This document shows positions 1-12,901 of a stretch of 64,000 nt of DNA, piece by piece. Under the pieces are notes generated by a model, which was not told the DNA's origin, made no database searches, and saw nothing but the letters and a program-made list of their open reading frames with translations. This stretch comes from Brassica napus. Its lineage: Eukaryota > Streptophyta > Magnoliopsida > Brassicales > Brassicaceae. The position numbers were made by a program, and so were the translations under genes. The stretch spans positions 52,661,374-52,725,373 of the forward strand of contig NC_063450.1 of NCBI RefSeq assembly GCF_020379485.1. The letters are read 5' to 3'. The first letter of the stretch is position 1. Each line of letters starts with the position of its first letter.

Positions 1-1048
1 TGATGCTCAGTCTTCTAAGTATTTGTTTCACCTTTTTAATTACCACCTCTTCTTTCTTGTGGCTCTCATTTTAGCATTTATGTTGATTATAACTTTATGG
101 TTTCTTAGTAGCCCAAAAGCAGAAGATGGCAAACCTCGTAAAGTTGGTGCACTTCCAAATTATGGGTTCAGTTTCAAGTGTGACCAACGTGCTGAAAAGA
201 GAAGAGAGGTTTGCGTTTTAAGTCCACTCTCCACAAACATGTATTGTGAAAATAATTGTATCTCTGCTTTCATATGGTGCAGTTCTATGTTAAGCTTGAG
301 GAGAAGACTCATGCGAAAGAAGAGGAGATTAATAACATGCAAGCCAAGTCTAAGGTTGTCGACCCTCTTCTTTGTCATATAGTGTTCTCGACCTAAAACT
401 CTTTGGTACTGTCGCAGGAAACACAAGAAGCTGAGCTTAGGAAGCTAAGAAAGAGCTTGAACTTCAAAGCCACGCCCATGCCTAGCTTCTCTCAGCCGCC
501 TAAAACAGAGTTAAAGAAGGTACTTGTGCTCTATCTTCTCAACCATGATCTCACCTTTTTGATGAAGTACTAATTCTCATTGTTATTTGTAGATACCACC
601 AACAAGACCCAAATCTCCAAAACTCGGGAGGAAGAAGACTGATTCTGAAGAAACTCAGACCCCTCGTGTCTCTAGGCTGAGCCTAGATGAGAAAGCCTCT
701 AAAGATAGCCCAACTGCTAAGGGAACTGTGCCAACGGTTGATCTCAAGAAGCAACCCTTGCGCAAATCACTTCCGAGATTGCCATCTCAGAAAACAGCTC
801 TCCCCGATGGAAAACTCGCCCCAGCAAAAGCTGCAACAACCTCAGCTAAGGTGAAACCTGAAAGAAAGAAAGTTGAAAAAGATGCAGAAGCCCTGAAGCA
901 GTCTTCGGATCCCATTGATGAGGAAGCACAAGTGACTGTATCGGCCAAGGCAGATGCAGAAGATTCACATGAGGTTGCATCTCCAAGGATGGATGAAGAG
1001 AGAGCCAAGTCCATAGAGGTATCTGAAGTGGTTTCTGTTGAGCATTAA
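1..1048 (+). CDS. WDL5: TPX2/WVD2-like microtubule-associated protein, 3' part
   Basis: The 5' end lies outside the window. Exons read as 1-18, 109-208, 283-354, 418-519 and 593-1048 (TAA), all with GT-AG introns and continuous frame. The exons at 109-519 encode the TPX2 C-terminal domain: a [20 protein letters not shown] block, then a charged helix with [11 protein letters not shown] and [14 protein letters not shown]. After it come a Lys/Pro-rich stretch ([17 protein letters not shown]) and an acidic tail ending in VEH. Proteins of this family bind cortical microtubules and affect cell elongation; that is family knowledge. The tail resembles what I remember of Arabidopsis WDL5 (At4g32330), which also fits the position upstream of CESA1. 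The family is certain; the exact paralogue is likely. Confidence 0.9.
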
Positions 1049-1766
1049 GACTCATAGCTTGCATTAATTAAGGAGGACAAGAGGAAAAGTAACCGTATGA
1101 TATTTATTATATATGTACTTTCGACCAAAACTTATGTGAGAAGAAATGGGTAAAAGAGTGAAAAGAGTCATATGCGTTTGGTTCTAAATGTTTTTGCTTT
1201 TTGATATTTCTATGTTTTTAATCTTTCAAGTTGTGTTTTTGATGTCTAAGCTCTTTTCTGTTTGATGCTTTGATTCTTAAAAGGTGAATATTCAGGAGAT
1301 TATGCGTGCGCTTTGTTTATTCTCTTTTCTATTCTTCTTCCTTTTTTCTTGAAAGATATAAAAAATGTCATTGTGGTTTGTGGTAATTAGTGACAACTGA
1401 CATTGTGTTATTTATTGGAGTACATGTGAAGCTGTTGTTCTGAAGATAAGGTCAAGCCACTGTAATCATGTTTGGTTATTTGTTTATTGCCAAGAACTGA
1501 AGTTTTTTTTCTGTTTATCCATCGACTAAGTAATTTCTTTAAACCTCATTTTAAATCTCTTAAAAGCAAAAAGCTTTTTAGGATCAGATTCGGTTTGGTT
1601 TTTCGGATTCAGATTTTTTTTCCAACCCTAATTATGCCTAAAGAAAAGTACAAAAATACTTAAAATAAATCTGGGCCAATTTCCATCGGATCCTAGCATA
1701 CCTAGAAAAGCAAACTACAGATTCCTAATACAATGGTATAAATCATGTGGCCTGATGTAAAATCTT

Positions 1767-2147
1767 GTGACGCCAGTAAAGTTGCACAATCCAAATAACA
1801 GCTTCTATAAGAATCATGGCCGAGGGCCTCTCCGGTTTTTGCTTAAGAACTTATCTTTCTTATTGATTGGACGATTTGATGAATACACTTACTTGCTCCC
1901 TAGCTACCTTAATATATTTGTGAATTCAACTCTTTTCTTCGCCATGTTGATGGGTACGAGAGAACACCGAACCAAATTGAAAAAAGAAATGATTAGTAAA
2001 AATCTTGAGAGCGTGATGATCATGTGGATCCTCAACAATCTATGCAGAAACAGAAACATGTTAGGCAGAGCCGGCCAAGAGGAGAAGCCATGCTTAGAAC
2101 ACACAGTCCGAGAGAGCATAATAAATTTATTAATAAAGGTTATATAA
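1767..2147 (+). pseudogene. fragment related to the unknown gene at 45.4 kb (copy 1)
   Basis: A 126-codon open frame carries MGTREHRTKLKKEM followed by a short acidic stretch and MWILNN. The predicted protein at 45431-45940 has MATREHRARLKMN and TWILNN at the same spacing, so these are homologues. The N-terminal part found at 45.4 kb (LADWLATVGFFF and beyond) is not recognisable here, and the downstream part diverges into AT-rich repeat. It is read as a relic. Whether it is transcribed cannot be told. Confidence 0.5.
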
Positions 2148-3480
2148 GCAATATTAATGCTTTGACGAATATACTCATTATTATTATCAAATAAATACAA
2201 ATTATGTTTACATATAAACTTTAATAAAATTAATAAAAATATAAGTAAAAAATAACAAAAACATAAGTAAAAATAATAAAAATATGTAAAAATTATATAA
2301 AGTAGAAGTAAAATATTAATTTTTTAAATGTGAGATTTTGTATTAATAATTTATTTTAGTAAAATATAATTGACTATAGTCAAAACGCTGGTGATAATAT
2401 TAACAAAGATTGCTATACAATTAACTTCGTAAAATTATCTTTAATAATTATTAATAGACTTGAATTAGTTTAAAAATTTGTGTGATATTTTATATTATAT
2501 ATTATTTATATATATGATATTAGAGAAAATGTAAAAAAAAAATGTTATTAAAAGTTTTCTTAGGGCATGAAAACAGATCGGATCACGAATATTTCCAAAA
2601 ACCTGGATATCCAATTCTTGTCCACCCTTAATAATCGCATGAGAACTTGTTGTTTTCAAGACAAATTGACCGTTCACTTGTTCAAAGGTAGAGGATATAG
2701 AATCACTTACTAGCTCCCTAGCTACCTTAATATATTTGTGGATTCAACTTTTTTCTTCACCATGCCGATGGGTATGAGAAAACACCGAACCATATTGAAA
2801 AAAGAAATAAACAGTGAGAATCTTGAAAGCGTGATGATCATGTGGATCCTCTTTCCATGCAGAAACAGAACATGTTAGACTGAGCCGGCCAAGAGGAGAA
2901 GCCATTGCTTAGAACATATAGTTCGAGAGAGCATAATAAATTTATCAAATAAATAAAAATTATGTGTACATATAAACTTTAATAAAATTAATAAAAATAC
3001 AAGTAAAAATGAACAAAAACATAAGTAAAAATAATAAAAATATAAGTAAAAAGTATATAAAATAGAAGTAAAATATTATTTTTAAAAAATGTGAGATTTT
3101 GTATTAATGATTTATTTTAGTAAAATATAATTAATTATAGTCAAAATGTTGGTAATAATATTAACAAATATTGCTATACAATTAACTTCGTAAAATTATC
3201 TTTAATAATTATTAATAGACTTGAATTAGTTTAAAAATTTGTGTGATATATTATATTATATATTATTTATATATGATATTAGAGAAAATGAAAAAAAAAA
3301 TGTTATTAAAAGTCGTTGGACATGAAAACGGATCGGATCACGAATATTTCCAAAAACCTTGATATTCGATTCGTGTCCACCCTTATCCTTAGTAATCGTA
3401 TGAGAATCAATCACTTGTTCAAAGGTATAGGATATAGAATCAATCATTTTGATCAATCACTTGTTCAAAGGTAGATGATA
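1880..3480. repeat. imperfect direct tandem duplication of about 0.8 kb
   Basis: Unit A runs from about 1880 to 2695 and unit B from about 2696 to 3460. Both start with 'ctccctagctacctt', carry the TREHR-related coding relic, pass through the same AT-rich stretch with 'caattaacttcgtaaaatta', and end with a short 'acttgttcaaaggta' motif. That terminal motif is repeated again up to about 3480. Each unit also holds a small remnant beginning near 'gatcggatcacgaatatt' that resembles a decayed transposon end. The second coding relic (2740-2830) is more damaged than the first. Ends are approximate. Confidence 0.75.
2740..2835 (+). pseudogene. second relic of the TREHR family (copy 2)
   Basis: Within tandem unit B the sequence again encodes a methionine-glycine start followed by a KHRT-like motif, a KKE stretch and ESVMIMWIL, matching copy 1 codon for codon apart from substitutions. 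The frame is lost soon afterwards, where the sequence corresponding to LNNLCRNRN is shortened. It is a decayed duplicate with no intact reading frame. Confidence 0.45.
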
Positions 3481-3942
3481 TAGAATCAATCACATTTTGA
3501 TCAATCACTTGATCAATCACCCTTAGTAATCGTAGAGGGTATAGAATCAAATCACATTTTGATCCACAAAATCATTTACGTGAGAATTATTATCTTTAAA
3601 AATCATATATAAATCTCAATTGTTGAATAAAAGTTTGTATTATAGTGAAAGCGCATACATATGGACTCCTTCGGACAACAACAAAGCTCCAACATTACAA
3701 ATTCGAGTCTAACAAGTTGAAGCAAAATAAATTAAATATATAATAATAACAAAGTATCACTTGTGCCTCTATGTTTCAAAAGAGATACATCATCACAACG
3801 CTGACAAGTACCAAAAACTTCACAACTCTTGCCCCTAAGAGAAAACTAACCGCCTGGTTCACTCACTTGGTTTTGGGGCTTAGAGGATTTAGAGCGTCCC
3901 ATTGCTTATATGCTTGCTTACAAAACATATATATAATAGGGT

Positions 3943-6900
3943 CTAAAAGACACCTCCTGGGACGGCAGTGGGGTTGGCCTGGGGAGTGACAGAGACAAAG
4001 GGATTGATCCTGACCCAAAGCAACGAAAAGATGGACGCCAGAAGAACAGACCAGACAATGACAATGGTTGGCGTTCTGTTCTGTCTTCCCATTAGACCTT
4101 TCAAGAAAGGGTAGAGATGGGCAATGACCCACAAGGCGAAGAAAAGCTTCCCAAAGAGCGGTCCCCATGACTGGTACCCGCTGTTCACAGCGTAAGAGAC
4201 ACCAGCCACAATGCCTATGAGGTTCACAACTAGGACAGTCGTCGGTGGAATGAGAAGAGCTGTCCATTTGAAGATGTAAAGCTCCGCGAAGTCCCCATCT
4301 TCGTCCGAGGCTTTCGATGTGACAGTGAAGTTAGTGTCGATACCCGCAAGAACCTTGAGTAGACCTTGGAAGACTGCGAAAAGATGAGCAGATGTTCCAC
4401 CAATGACCCAAAACTGCTCGTTCCTCCACCAGTCCTCAATGCTCACACCGCTCCATCTCAGCTCTAGAACTCCAGTCACAGCAATTGAGATGAAGAGAAG
4501 AATGAACCAAATACTCGCGTAGTTGCTTATCTGCAACAATGTTGTTACAGATGAAGATTTAAATAAACGCACTGGCATATATAGGAGTGTGGTCAGTTTT
4601 ACGAACCTCTGGTATGATGAACTTGTCAGTGATGAGGCAAAAAGCGGGAAGGATACAATAGGCGATGAGAGGGAGAGCTGTAATAGGGTAGACAATGGTG
4701 TTGATGTAAGCGAGTCTCTCCAAGAGTCTCAACCTTCCTGTGTAGCCATACCAGATAGGGCAATGTCTACTCAGGAGAATCTCAATAGATCCCAACGCCC
4801 ATCGAAGAACTTGGTTCAAACGATCAGAAAGATTGATTGGTGCAGATCCCTTGAACGCAGGTCGTGGAGGATTACAGTAGATTGACATCCAACCCCGGGC
4901 ATGCATCTTGAACCCAGTAAGAATATCTTCTGTCACAGAACCATAGATCCAACCAATCTAAACAAAAAAAAAACAAATAAGATGTCATCAGAGAGGTGAG
5001 AAAGGGAACATAAAGTTTGAGAACTGACCTCTTTCCCCCATTCAGTCTTGTCTTCATAACCACAGCTGATAACATGAATAGCCTCCTTGAGAAGAGTAGC
5101 AGGATTGGTCGTTGGTGGAATGCCACCTTGTTCCATGAAGGTAGCCGCAATAAACACTGGGGACTGACCAAAACGCTTCTCCACACTCTTCTGGGACATT
5201 AGAATAGACCTCTCATCATCATATCCTGCACCAAAAGAGAATTGTAAGATTATACCATCAAATGAAGAAGCGATGTGATTATTACACTATAAGCTCAAAA
5301 TCAGAACCTTCAAAACCCTCCTCAATGTCATCCATGTTGAAAAGTGGAGCATTGGAGTCACTTCTGTTGATGCCTCTCCTCTGTTGATCATAGTTATACT
5401 TCTTGCTCTTCTTTCCTTTCTTCCTTGAGCCGCAACAGCTCTTCACAATGATATTTGGTTCCAGATCTTCCTCAGTCAAAACAGGATCATACCCATATAG
5501 AGCTTGCCTATTGAAACAACAACCAGTACCCACATATACTGGACCCTGGATACCATCTAACCCCTTCAAGTTAATCTGCACAAAGTAACAAACATCTAAG
5601 TCAAATATGAACAAACGGTAAAAGAAAGTGTTTGAATGGAGGGGAGTGAAGCTTACATCGAAGAAGACTATATTCCTGTTGGCGTAACGATCGTGCAAGT
5701 CAATACCATCGAAACGCTGTGGGAACTGGACATAGCAGCACTTCTTTCCATAAGCAGGGTCCATAAGGAAGCACATGGCTTCTTTAATAGCCTTGCTGTT
5801 GTTGAAGTAATGATCACAATCAACGTTCAAAAGATAAGCTCCATTGGTCAGAACAGCAGAAACACGGATCTGTCAACGTAAAGAGAAGCTGAATCAGGAG
5901 AGAACAAGACGAAAGAATATGAAGAAGATAGCTTCCTAGGCATTGAACAAGAGAACAAACCAGTGCATTCATAGCTCCAGCCTTCTTGTGGTGTTGAAAT
6001 CCAGGCCGCTTTTCACGAGAAACGTAGATGAGCCTAGGCAGCTCATTTCCATCGGTATCCAGACCTCCACTGTGGCCTAAGAACACCTGAAAATTGAAAC
6101 AAAACGATGCACCATAAATAAAATATCCTCTAAGTTATAATAATTTAAGGGATTGAATCATTGTACCTGAATCATTCCAGGATGATCTCTAGTGTTGTTA
6201 CCAGGCCAGGGAGTACCATCCTGCATCGTCCATCCTTCTTCAGGGATCTTCTGTGCTTTAGCAACAAGTGCATTGATCCTCACCTTAAACTCTTCATACT
6301 CTCTCTGTCATTACAAGCAAAGAAAATTTTAGAGCCAATCTCTAGTTTTTTTAATGTCTGAGAAGCTGATTGATTTTTCAAATGACCTTCATAGCTCGTC
6401 GCTCTTTAACAAAAGAAGGCTGGATCTTGTCCTTCAAGTAATCTATCTTCTGTGCAAAGTAGAACTCAGGGGCCCTGGGCTCAATGCTAAACTTCTTGCA
6501 AAATGGCACCCATTTCTTTGCGAACTCGGCAGTTTCAGAAAGAGATTCGAACGTTAGCATCGCTGCACCATCGTCTGAAACATAACAGGCCACTTTGTCT
6601 ACCGGGTAGTCCACGGCAAGAATCGAGAGGACTGTGTTTGCTGTAACAAGAGGAGGCTCTTTCAGTGGGTCCACCGTACTAACAAAGACGTCAACAGGAG
6701 TTAGCTGTGATGGTTCACCGTCTCGATCATATCTACAATATGAAACCATAAACAAACCATTAAATATAGTCAGTATAATAGCTTAGCTCCATTCTCAACA
6801 AGCACTTCATTAGACAAGTAGGATGCATAGACCTAAAGACCAACCTTATAGCGAGACGGTCAAGATAAGTCTCTCGGTTAATGGGGTACCATTTGGGAAA

Positions 6901-8426
6901 CTGATCGAGAAGCCAAGAAAATGCAAACCAGATCTCACAAATAACTGAGGTCAACCACAATGGATAAGCATCTTTCACAGGGTGAGTTGTACGATACTGC
7001 AAGAAGAATCCCAAGATGATAAGCCGGAGAATAATCACAACCCGGTAAGGTGTGAGATGAGAAGGCGGGATAGGAACAATACGGCTCATAGGCAACCTCG
7101 TATCATCAGCCCTGTTAAGTAAGAGATCCATAATTTGAGTAAATAATAACGCTCAAATTTGAATAAGATCTATGTCTTAGTTCTTGAACTTACATTTGGA
7201 GTTCTTCGCCGTTGGAACCAGTCCCTTCAATTTCACCTCCTTTCCCTTCATGGTATTTACCAGTCATCTGTACCATATTCTTCTCTTGCTTCAGCTTCCA
7301 CCCTTCAACCCTTTCTTTCCAGTCAACATTTCCAAGACCGTAAGAGTTCAAGTCTTTTGAAGGGTCCACGATTCTTACAGGGACTGCAAATTTAAGCACA
7401 AACTATCAGTAAGTGTTCATAAAAGAAGTTGTAGGAAAGAATAGGAATCACATTGAACTAACCAGGTTGCCGTGGATCAATATAAGGAGATGAAATAGCA
7501 TTCCTGTCACCAGGACCTAAAGGACCTGATGTAGTACGCACAGATTGTGTATCAGGCGTGCGAATTTCCCCAGAAACCTGTGTAGCAAATTTAAAAAAAA
7601 AGGTCTAATCTTAGAGATTTATCCAGTAATACAGATCACTTTAGATGTAGATTCATTACCGTATGGCCATGGGTGAGAAGAGGAATTGGTTGAGATTCAT
7701 GTCTAGAAGAGGAAGAGAACTCTTCACCATGACGTTGTTGGCGTCTTCCCTTGTTAGCTCCCTGAGTGTAATTAAACTCATTCTCAATATCATCAACATC
7801 ATCCTCATCTTCATCTCCTTCAACACGAGGACTCCCTGCAACAATCCAAAAAACTTGTTCAGCAACAAAGACTAAATAGAATAAAAAGATCCAAACAAAG
7901 ACTAGTACTGACCCCTGAGACGTCTGTATCTAGTCTTGCATTGAGGACAACACTGAGTTCCATCTTTCCTCTCGTACTCGTAGCAAGGACGACACACAGG
8001 GAAGGCACATTCATTGCAAGCCACAAAAAGATCTCCAGTTTCAGTTAGCCCAGCGTTATCACCGCAGATCTGACATGTATGTGGATCCATATTCTTCAAA
8101 GCTTTGGTCTGCATTGAGTATCATTGTTAGTTTATTGAGTATATAAGAAACTACTGTAACAGATCAATGCAGATCTAGTTGAGCTATAAGTAAAGTAGTA
8201 AACTTTGAGAGCTAAAGATCTATTACACAAGCCTTAGATTCAAGAAGATCCTAAACTGAAATCCACAGATATAAAAGGAAAGTTTCTATCTTTAGCAACT
8301 CAAGATCCTAATGGAGGAATCTAGATGAGATCTAGAAACACTAACCCCGCCGTCAGATTCGTGACGGATCCGAACGAGCTCGTTTCTCCGGTAGGAACCA
8401 GCGACCAAGCCGGCACTGGCCTCCAT
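3943..8426 (-). CDS. CESA1: cellulose synthase catalytic subunit, CESA1 type
   Basis: Fourteen exons: 8426-8346, 8108-7913, 7835-7660, 7577-7463, 7383-7194, 7111-6845, 6732-6387, 6304-6167, 6086-5961, 5869-5657, 5575-5308, 5225-5029, 4957-4607, 4530-3943. They sum to 3252 nt (1083 aa), close to the family length. Order: N-terminal RING-like zinc finger ([31 protein letters not shown]), acidic variable region, two membrane helices, then the GT2 domain with DDG (exon 7), DCD (exon 10), TED (exon 11) and QVLRW (exon 13), then about six C-terminal helices. The product makes beta-1,4-glucan from UDP-glucose in the plasma-membrane rosette of primary walls. The N-terminus [18 protein letters not shown] and the general sequence fit CESA1 better than CESA10. 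The C-terminus ([13 protein letters not shown]) is somewhat diverged. The start is the first ATG, at 8426. Confidence 0.96.
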
Positions 8427-9839
8427 TGCTGATGATGAGTCAGATCACACACCGACAGAGAGATGTTCAACACTGACACTGTCTCTCTTTCTTTCTTTTG
8501 ATCTCTAAGCTTCAAACACCAATCTGATTTGCCTATTTTATCTCCGTGTCTGAGTTTCTTTTTTTTTTTAAATATATTTTTTTTAATTGACAAAGTAGAT
8601 ATTTCACCGGAGATGGTGACGGTAGCCTCTTCGTCTCCGATATTATTGGCTCAGCTCGGCTCGGATTATCTATAGGTGTTCTTTTATAAAAGCCGAGCCG
8701 TTGGCTTCCCCCACTAGACGAGCCAGCTATTGTGTGACGTGGCCAGATTGTATAAGAAAGAGACAGGACAACAAATCTGATATCTGTCGGTGGAGACAAG
8801 ACGATACTGTAATTAGGTTCAAATTGTTAAATTTAAAAGTTATGGGCCAAATCCAAACCAGCTAAAATAATATATATCTTTTTTAACGGATGAGAAATCA
8901 ATAATTCAGTGGGGTTTCCAAATACATCAGTTCATAGTCCATAATATGGACCTCCATATCATCGCCCTACTGTTATTTTAAATAAACGCTAATGAACAGG
9001 CCCAGCCATGAAAAAGTTGGGACTGGAAACACCCAAAATTATGGGCCTGTTATTTTAAATAAATAACTTTCATGAAAAAATAAATCTGAAGCCAAATTGA
9101 TTCTAAATTGCCACCTTATAGGAGACTACCAACAACTTTAATCAACTAAAAGACCACACTCACACTGCCCACTCCGCATAGCAAAGAAAAACTTTGAGAG
9201 TTGTTTAAATCACAAACACGAGAAAGCAAAACCCTTCACCACATATTGACAAGCTAGCACCAACGCAAAACTTGATATGTTTTTGTAGATGTCAAGCAAA
9301 GTTGCGAGATGAACTTACATTATTACATATTTACATTCACTTAAAGCGCCAGATGCAACTATAAAAAAAAAAGCCAAAGAGAACATAAGTACCTTGTTAT
9401 CAGTAAGCATCTAGTTGCAAGAATGTCAGTGGTTGTGGAAACTAACACAAGTATATGACTAATTGCAAAAGTAAAAGATTGTACAATGCCAATTGCTTAG
9501 TTTCATGCATGGCACTTAAAGATAGAGTTTAGAAAAGAGTTCTCCTGTTAGAGATTCATACTTTATAAAAAATATTTTATAAAGGCTTTATAGAAAGTTA
9601 GAAACCCATGTTAGTTCTTTTTTCTGTCAACCCATTTCATTTAAAATGGAAAAGCCCAAAACAAGGAAGTACAAAGCAGCTCAAATCAAACCCAAATCCA
9701 TCGATACATGTTTATAGAAGATAAGATCAGCTAAAAACTTATCCAGTGTATTGAATCTATTGATAAGTGTTAGAACGGAAAAATGCCTACGCGTAGACAT
9801 GCATGAGATAGAAGAAGCAAAACGATCGGTGCATGATGG
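8427..9839. other. CESA1 leader/promoter side and intergenic DNA
   Basis: Upstream of the CESA1 ATG lies a CT-rich leader (seen as GA-rich on the gene strand, about 8455-8510), then T- and A-rich DNA. No open frame with recognisable homology was seen on either strand. The promoter is presumably within the first kilobase, but no specific element was confidently identified. Confidence 0.4.
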
Positions 9840-10313
9840 TGTTAGGAAATACGCTGTCAAATTTTGCGGTAAACCATAATTTATAGGAGCGGAAAAAGAG
9901 CACACAAAATTGTTAACGGAGTTCGGCCTATGTTGCCTACGTCTCCGGACCTGCTACAGATCTTTTATTATCAACCCGGAAAATTTTTACAAGCTCTCAA
10001 CTCACACCCGACCCCAAACACGCTCAAGAAATTACACTTAATTTCTTATAGAGAAAGATTTTCTCACAAGAAAGATATTTTTTTTTCTCTCTTGCACTCT
10101 CACTTCTTCTCTTCTCTTGTTCTCTCTCACTTTGTTTTGGGATGATTCTGAACAATGAGAGACATCATGTATTTATAGGAGAGCTTATGAGAGGTTGGTG
10201 AGAAGTAGTTGTTGACAAAACTACCAAGCCATTCTTTTTGACTTTGTTTTCACCATGTTTCCATTTAACCACATTTCACCGTCCATCATTTTTCACATGT
10301 GCTTTGACTAACA
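9840..10313 (-). repeat. 3' LTR of a copia retrotransposon
   Basis: On the + strand this 474-bp block begins TGTTAG and ends CTAACA, the expected inverted TG...CA ends. It is directly followed by 'atctcccactt', which on the element's strand is a purine-rich AAGTGGGAGAT, a typical polypurine tract next to a 3' LTR. The matching 5' LTR is not present on the other side, so the target duplication cannot be tested. Confidence 0.8.
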
Positions 10314-10383
10314 ATCTCCCACTTGAAGACTGATTTCAATCTGTCTTCACACCTTGATCAATGTAGCAGGTCTTCCCAGCTTG

Positions 10384-12609
10384 TTACTCCAACAAACCAA
10401 CTGAGGTCAACCTCAGTTTATCATATGGCATGACTTTCATCAACACGTCTGCCAGATTCTTGCTTCCTGGGATCTTCTTAAGAACCAACATTTCATCTTC
10501 CAACGCCGATCTGATGAAATGATACCGACGATGTATGTGCTTCGTTCGAGCATGGTAAACCGGATTCTTTGCCAAATCAATGGCACTTTTACAATCACAG
10601 TATAACACACTTTTCCCTTGGTCATGGCCTAGCTCTTCTAAAAAAGACTGTAGCCATATCATCTCTTTTGTTGCCTCCGTTTCCGCAACATACTCAGCTT
10701 CACAGCTTGATGGAGATACAATTTTCTGCAACTTTGAAACCCAACAAATTGCAGTACCGCCAAAGGTGTAGACATACCCGGTTGTGCTCTTCGTGCTGTC
10801 AATGTTACATCCATTGTCAGCATCAACATATCCCTGCAATCCCGTCTTAGACTTCGTGAAATATAGCGATGAACTTGGATTTCTTTTTAGATATCTGAAA
10901 ATCCATTTAACGGCTTCCCAATGTTTCTTTCCTGGATTGCTCATAAATCTGCTAACGACTCTCACTGCATGTGCAATTTCTGGCCTTGTACATATCATCG
11001 CGTACATCAAGCTGCCAATAGCAGAAGCATATGGAATTTTATCCATATATTCCATCTCGTCTTCCGTCTTTGGAGACTGTTCTCTGGATAACCGAAAGTG
11101 ACTTGCCAGGGGAGTACTAACTGGCTTTGCGTCATCCATGTTAAACCTTTTGAGGACTTTCTTCACATACTCCTATTGTGATAACTTAAAACCTTCCTTG
11201 CTTCTACTGATTCTCATCCCTAGAATCTGTCTTGCTTCTCCAAGGTCTTTCATCGCAAACTCTTCTGAGAGTTTCGTCTTTAAGCTATTGATCTCGTGCA
11301 AGTCTGCTCCTACTATCAGCATGTCATCGACATATAAGAGCAATATCAAGTAGGACTCTTCAAGCGTCTTGAAGTAACAACAGTGATCAGCTTCACACCT
11401 CAAGAAACCAACGCCTTTAGTAAAGCTGTCAAACCGTTTATACCACTGTCTTGGAGCTTGTTTTAAACCGTACAAACTCCTTTTCAGCTTGCATACAAGA
11501 CTTTCCTTCCCTTTGATCTCAAAGCCTTCGGGTTGCTTCATATAAATTTCCTCATCCAAATCACCGTGAAGAAATGTCGTCTTCACATCCATCTGTTGAA
11601 GATGCAGATCTTCTTGTGCTACCAGCCCAAGAACCGTTCTGATGGTCACCATCTTGACTACATGAGAGAAGATTTCAGTGTAGTCAACGCATTCTTTTTG
11701 TTGGAATCTCTTCACAACAAGCTTCGCTTTATAGCGTTTACTCCCATCAGGTTCTTCTTTTATTCGGTTCATCATTTCCGCTATTCCATTCTGTTGAGGC
11801 GTTCTAGGAATAGTCTTCTCCATCTTGGTCTCATTATCAGCGCAATATCTCTTGAACTCGTCGCTGATGTACTCTCCACCATTATCAGACCTTAAACACT
11901 TCAACTTGAGATTCGTCTCAATCTCAACCATGGCTTTCCATATTGTGAAAACCGAAAACACTTCATGCTTGTTCTTCATGAAGTAAACCCACACTTTTCT
12001 TGTGGAGTCGTCGATAAAGGTCACATAGTAGTATGAACCTCCCAGCGATGCAACAGGAGCGGGTCCCCACACGTCAGTGTGCATCAGCTCTAACTTCTCA
12101 GATTTTGGCTATCTTCCCCCTTTAGAGAAACTGACTCGTTTCTGTTTCCCAAGGATGCAACTTTCACACATCTGATAATCCACTGTCTTCAGATCCGGAA
12201 GAGCGCCATTTTCCACCATGAGTTTTATTCCTTTCTCACTCATGTGCCCCAACCTACAATGCCACAACTTGGTCTGTTTGGCATTCTCGACAACATCAAC
12301 AGTGTCTTGAAAACTCGTCATCATATAAAGAGTGCCTCTTTTATGACCTCTAGCCACCACCATGGAACCTTTCTTGATTCTCTAGGCTCCACCACCAAAA
12401 TTAACATTGTGCCCCGTATCATCAAGTTGACATACGGAGATCAGATTTTGCATCAACTTTGGCACATGTCTAACATTCGTAATCTTCCACACACGCCTGT
12501 CTGACATCTTCAGGTTGATATCTTCAATACCAACTATGTCCAAAGGTAATCCATCAGCAAGAAGCTTCAACATACGTTTTGAGGCTGCTAGGTGCTCAAG
12601 CATGTACAA
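10384..12609 (-). pseudogene. copia pol relic (protease end, integrase, RT, RNase H)
   Basis: Four open segments lie in series: 12382-12609, 12109-12363, 11173-12084 and 10384-11166. The third joins the integrase catalytic core directly to the reverse transcriptase. Just after QQNGIAEMMNR the frame reads straight into IKEEPDGSKRYKAK of the RT, so the C-terminal integrase and the hinge are deleted. The RT keeps its YVDD motif and the RNase H keeps ADNG-like and SCEAEYVA blocks. With stops between segments and an internal deletion, it cannot encode a working polyprotein. Confidence 0.85.
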
Positions 12610-12824
12610 GTTAACTGATCATCCATTCCTCATTCTTTTCATCTCACTAACCATTATTGATGAAGTCATCACGGGTGCTCCTGAGATCAATTTCCAGTCA
12701 AGATTAGACTGTTCGACAATCTCTAAGTGAATGTGAACACAAACCTAGAACTCCTAGGTATATTATCATATTGTATCTGGGTTTATATTATGCTTCGATA
12801 TCATAACTGATATTTAAACTCGCA

Positions 12825-12901
12825 GATGTAGTTGGGCAAATCTGTTCTGTCCAGGGCTCTGACCTCACCAAAGAAACAACTCGAGTCGTTATCCGTGTCC
12901 T
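12825..12901 (+). pseudogene. replication protein A (OB-fold) fragment
   Basis: The + strand reads ADVVGQICSVQGSDL followed by TKETTRVVIRVLIDP and then a stop. This resembles the OB-fold DNA-binding region of plant RPA1-like proteins, which are frequent Helitron cargo. Only about 25 codons are recognisable. It is a relic; the function of any parent element is inferred. Confidence 0.5.

Larger units (their letters stand above)
9840..12640 (-). mobile_element. truncated Ty1/copia retrotransposon
   Basis: Reading on the minus strand: end of the protease region (LPLDIVGIEDINLK, VRHVP), GAG-pre-integrase (LWHCRLGHMSEKG), integrase core, reverse transcriptase with YVDD, RNase H with the ADNG and CEAEY blocks, polypurine tract and 3' LTR. 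gag, the 5' LTR and the primer binding site are missing, so the element is cut off near 12.64-12.73 kb, where Helitron-like DNA begins. The polyprotein is broken by stops at about 12382, 12109 and 11173. Confidence 0.88.

Noticed and set aside
1472..1663. 63-codon frame downstream of WDL5
   Set aside because: Low-complexity, no homology seen, and no conserved features.
4523..4885. Plus-strand 120-codon frame within CESA1
   Set aside because: Complement of CESA1 exon 13 and its intron.
3943..8426. Assignment as CESA10 rather than CESA1
   Set aside because: The zinc finger, the [20 protein letters not shown] stretch and the C-terminal region resemble CESA1 as remembered; the CESA10-specific changes are absent.
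11533..11895. Plus-strand 120-codon frame in the copia element
   Set aside because: Antisense to the integrase/RT region, no recognisable content.
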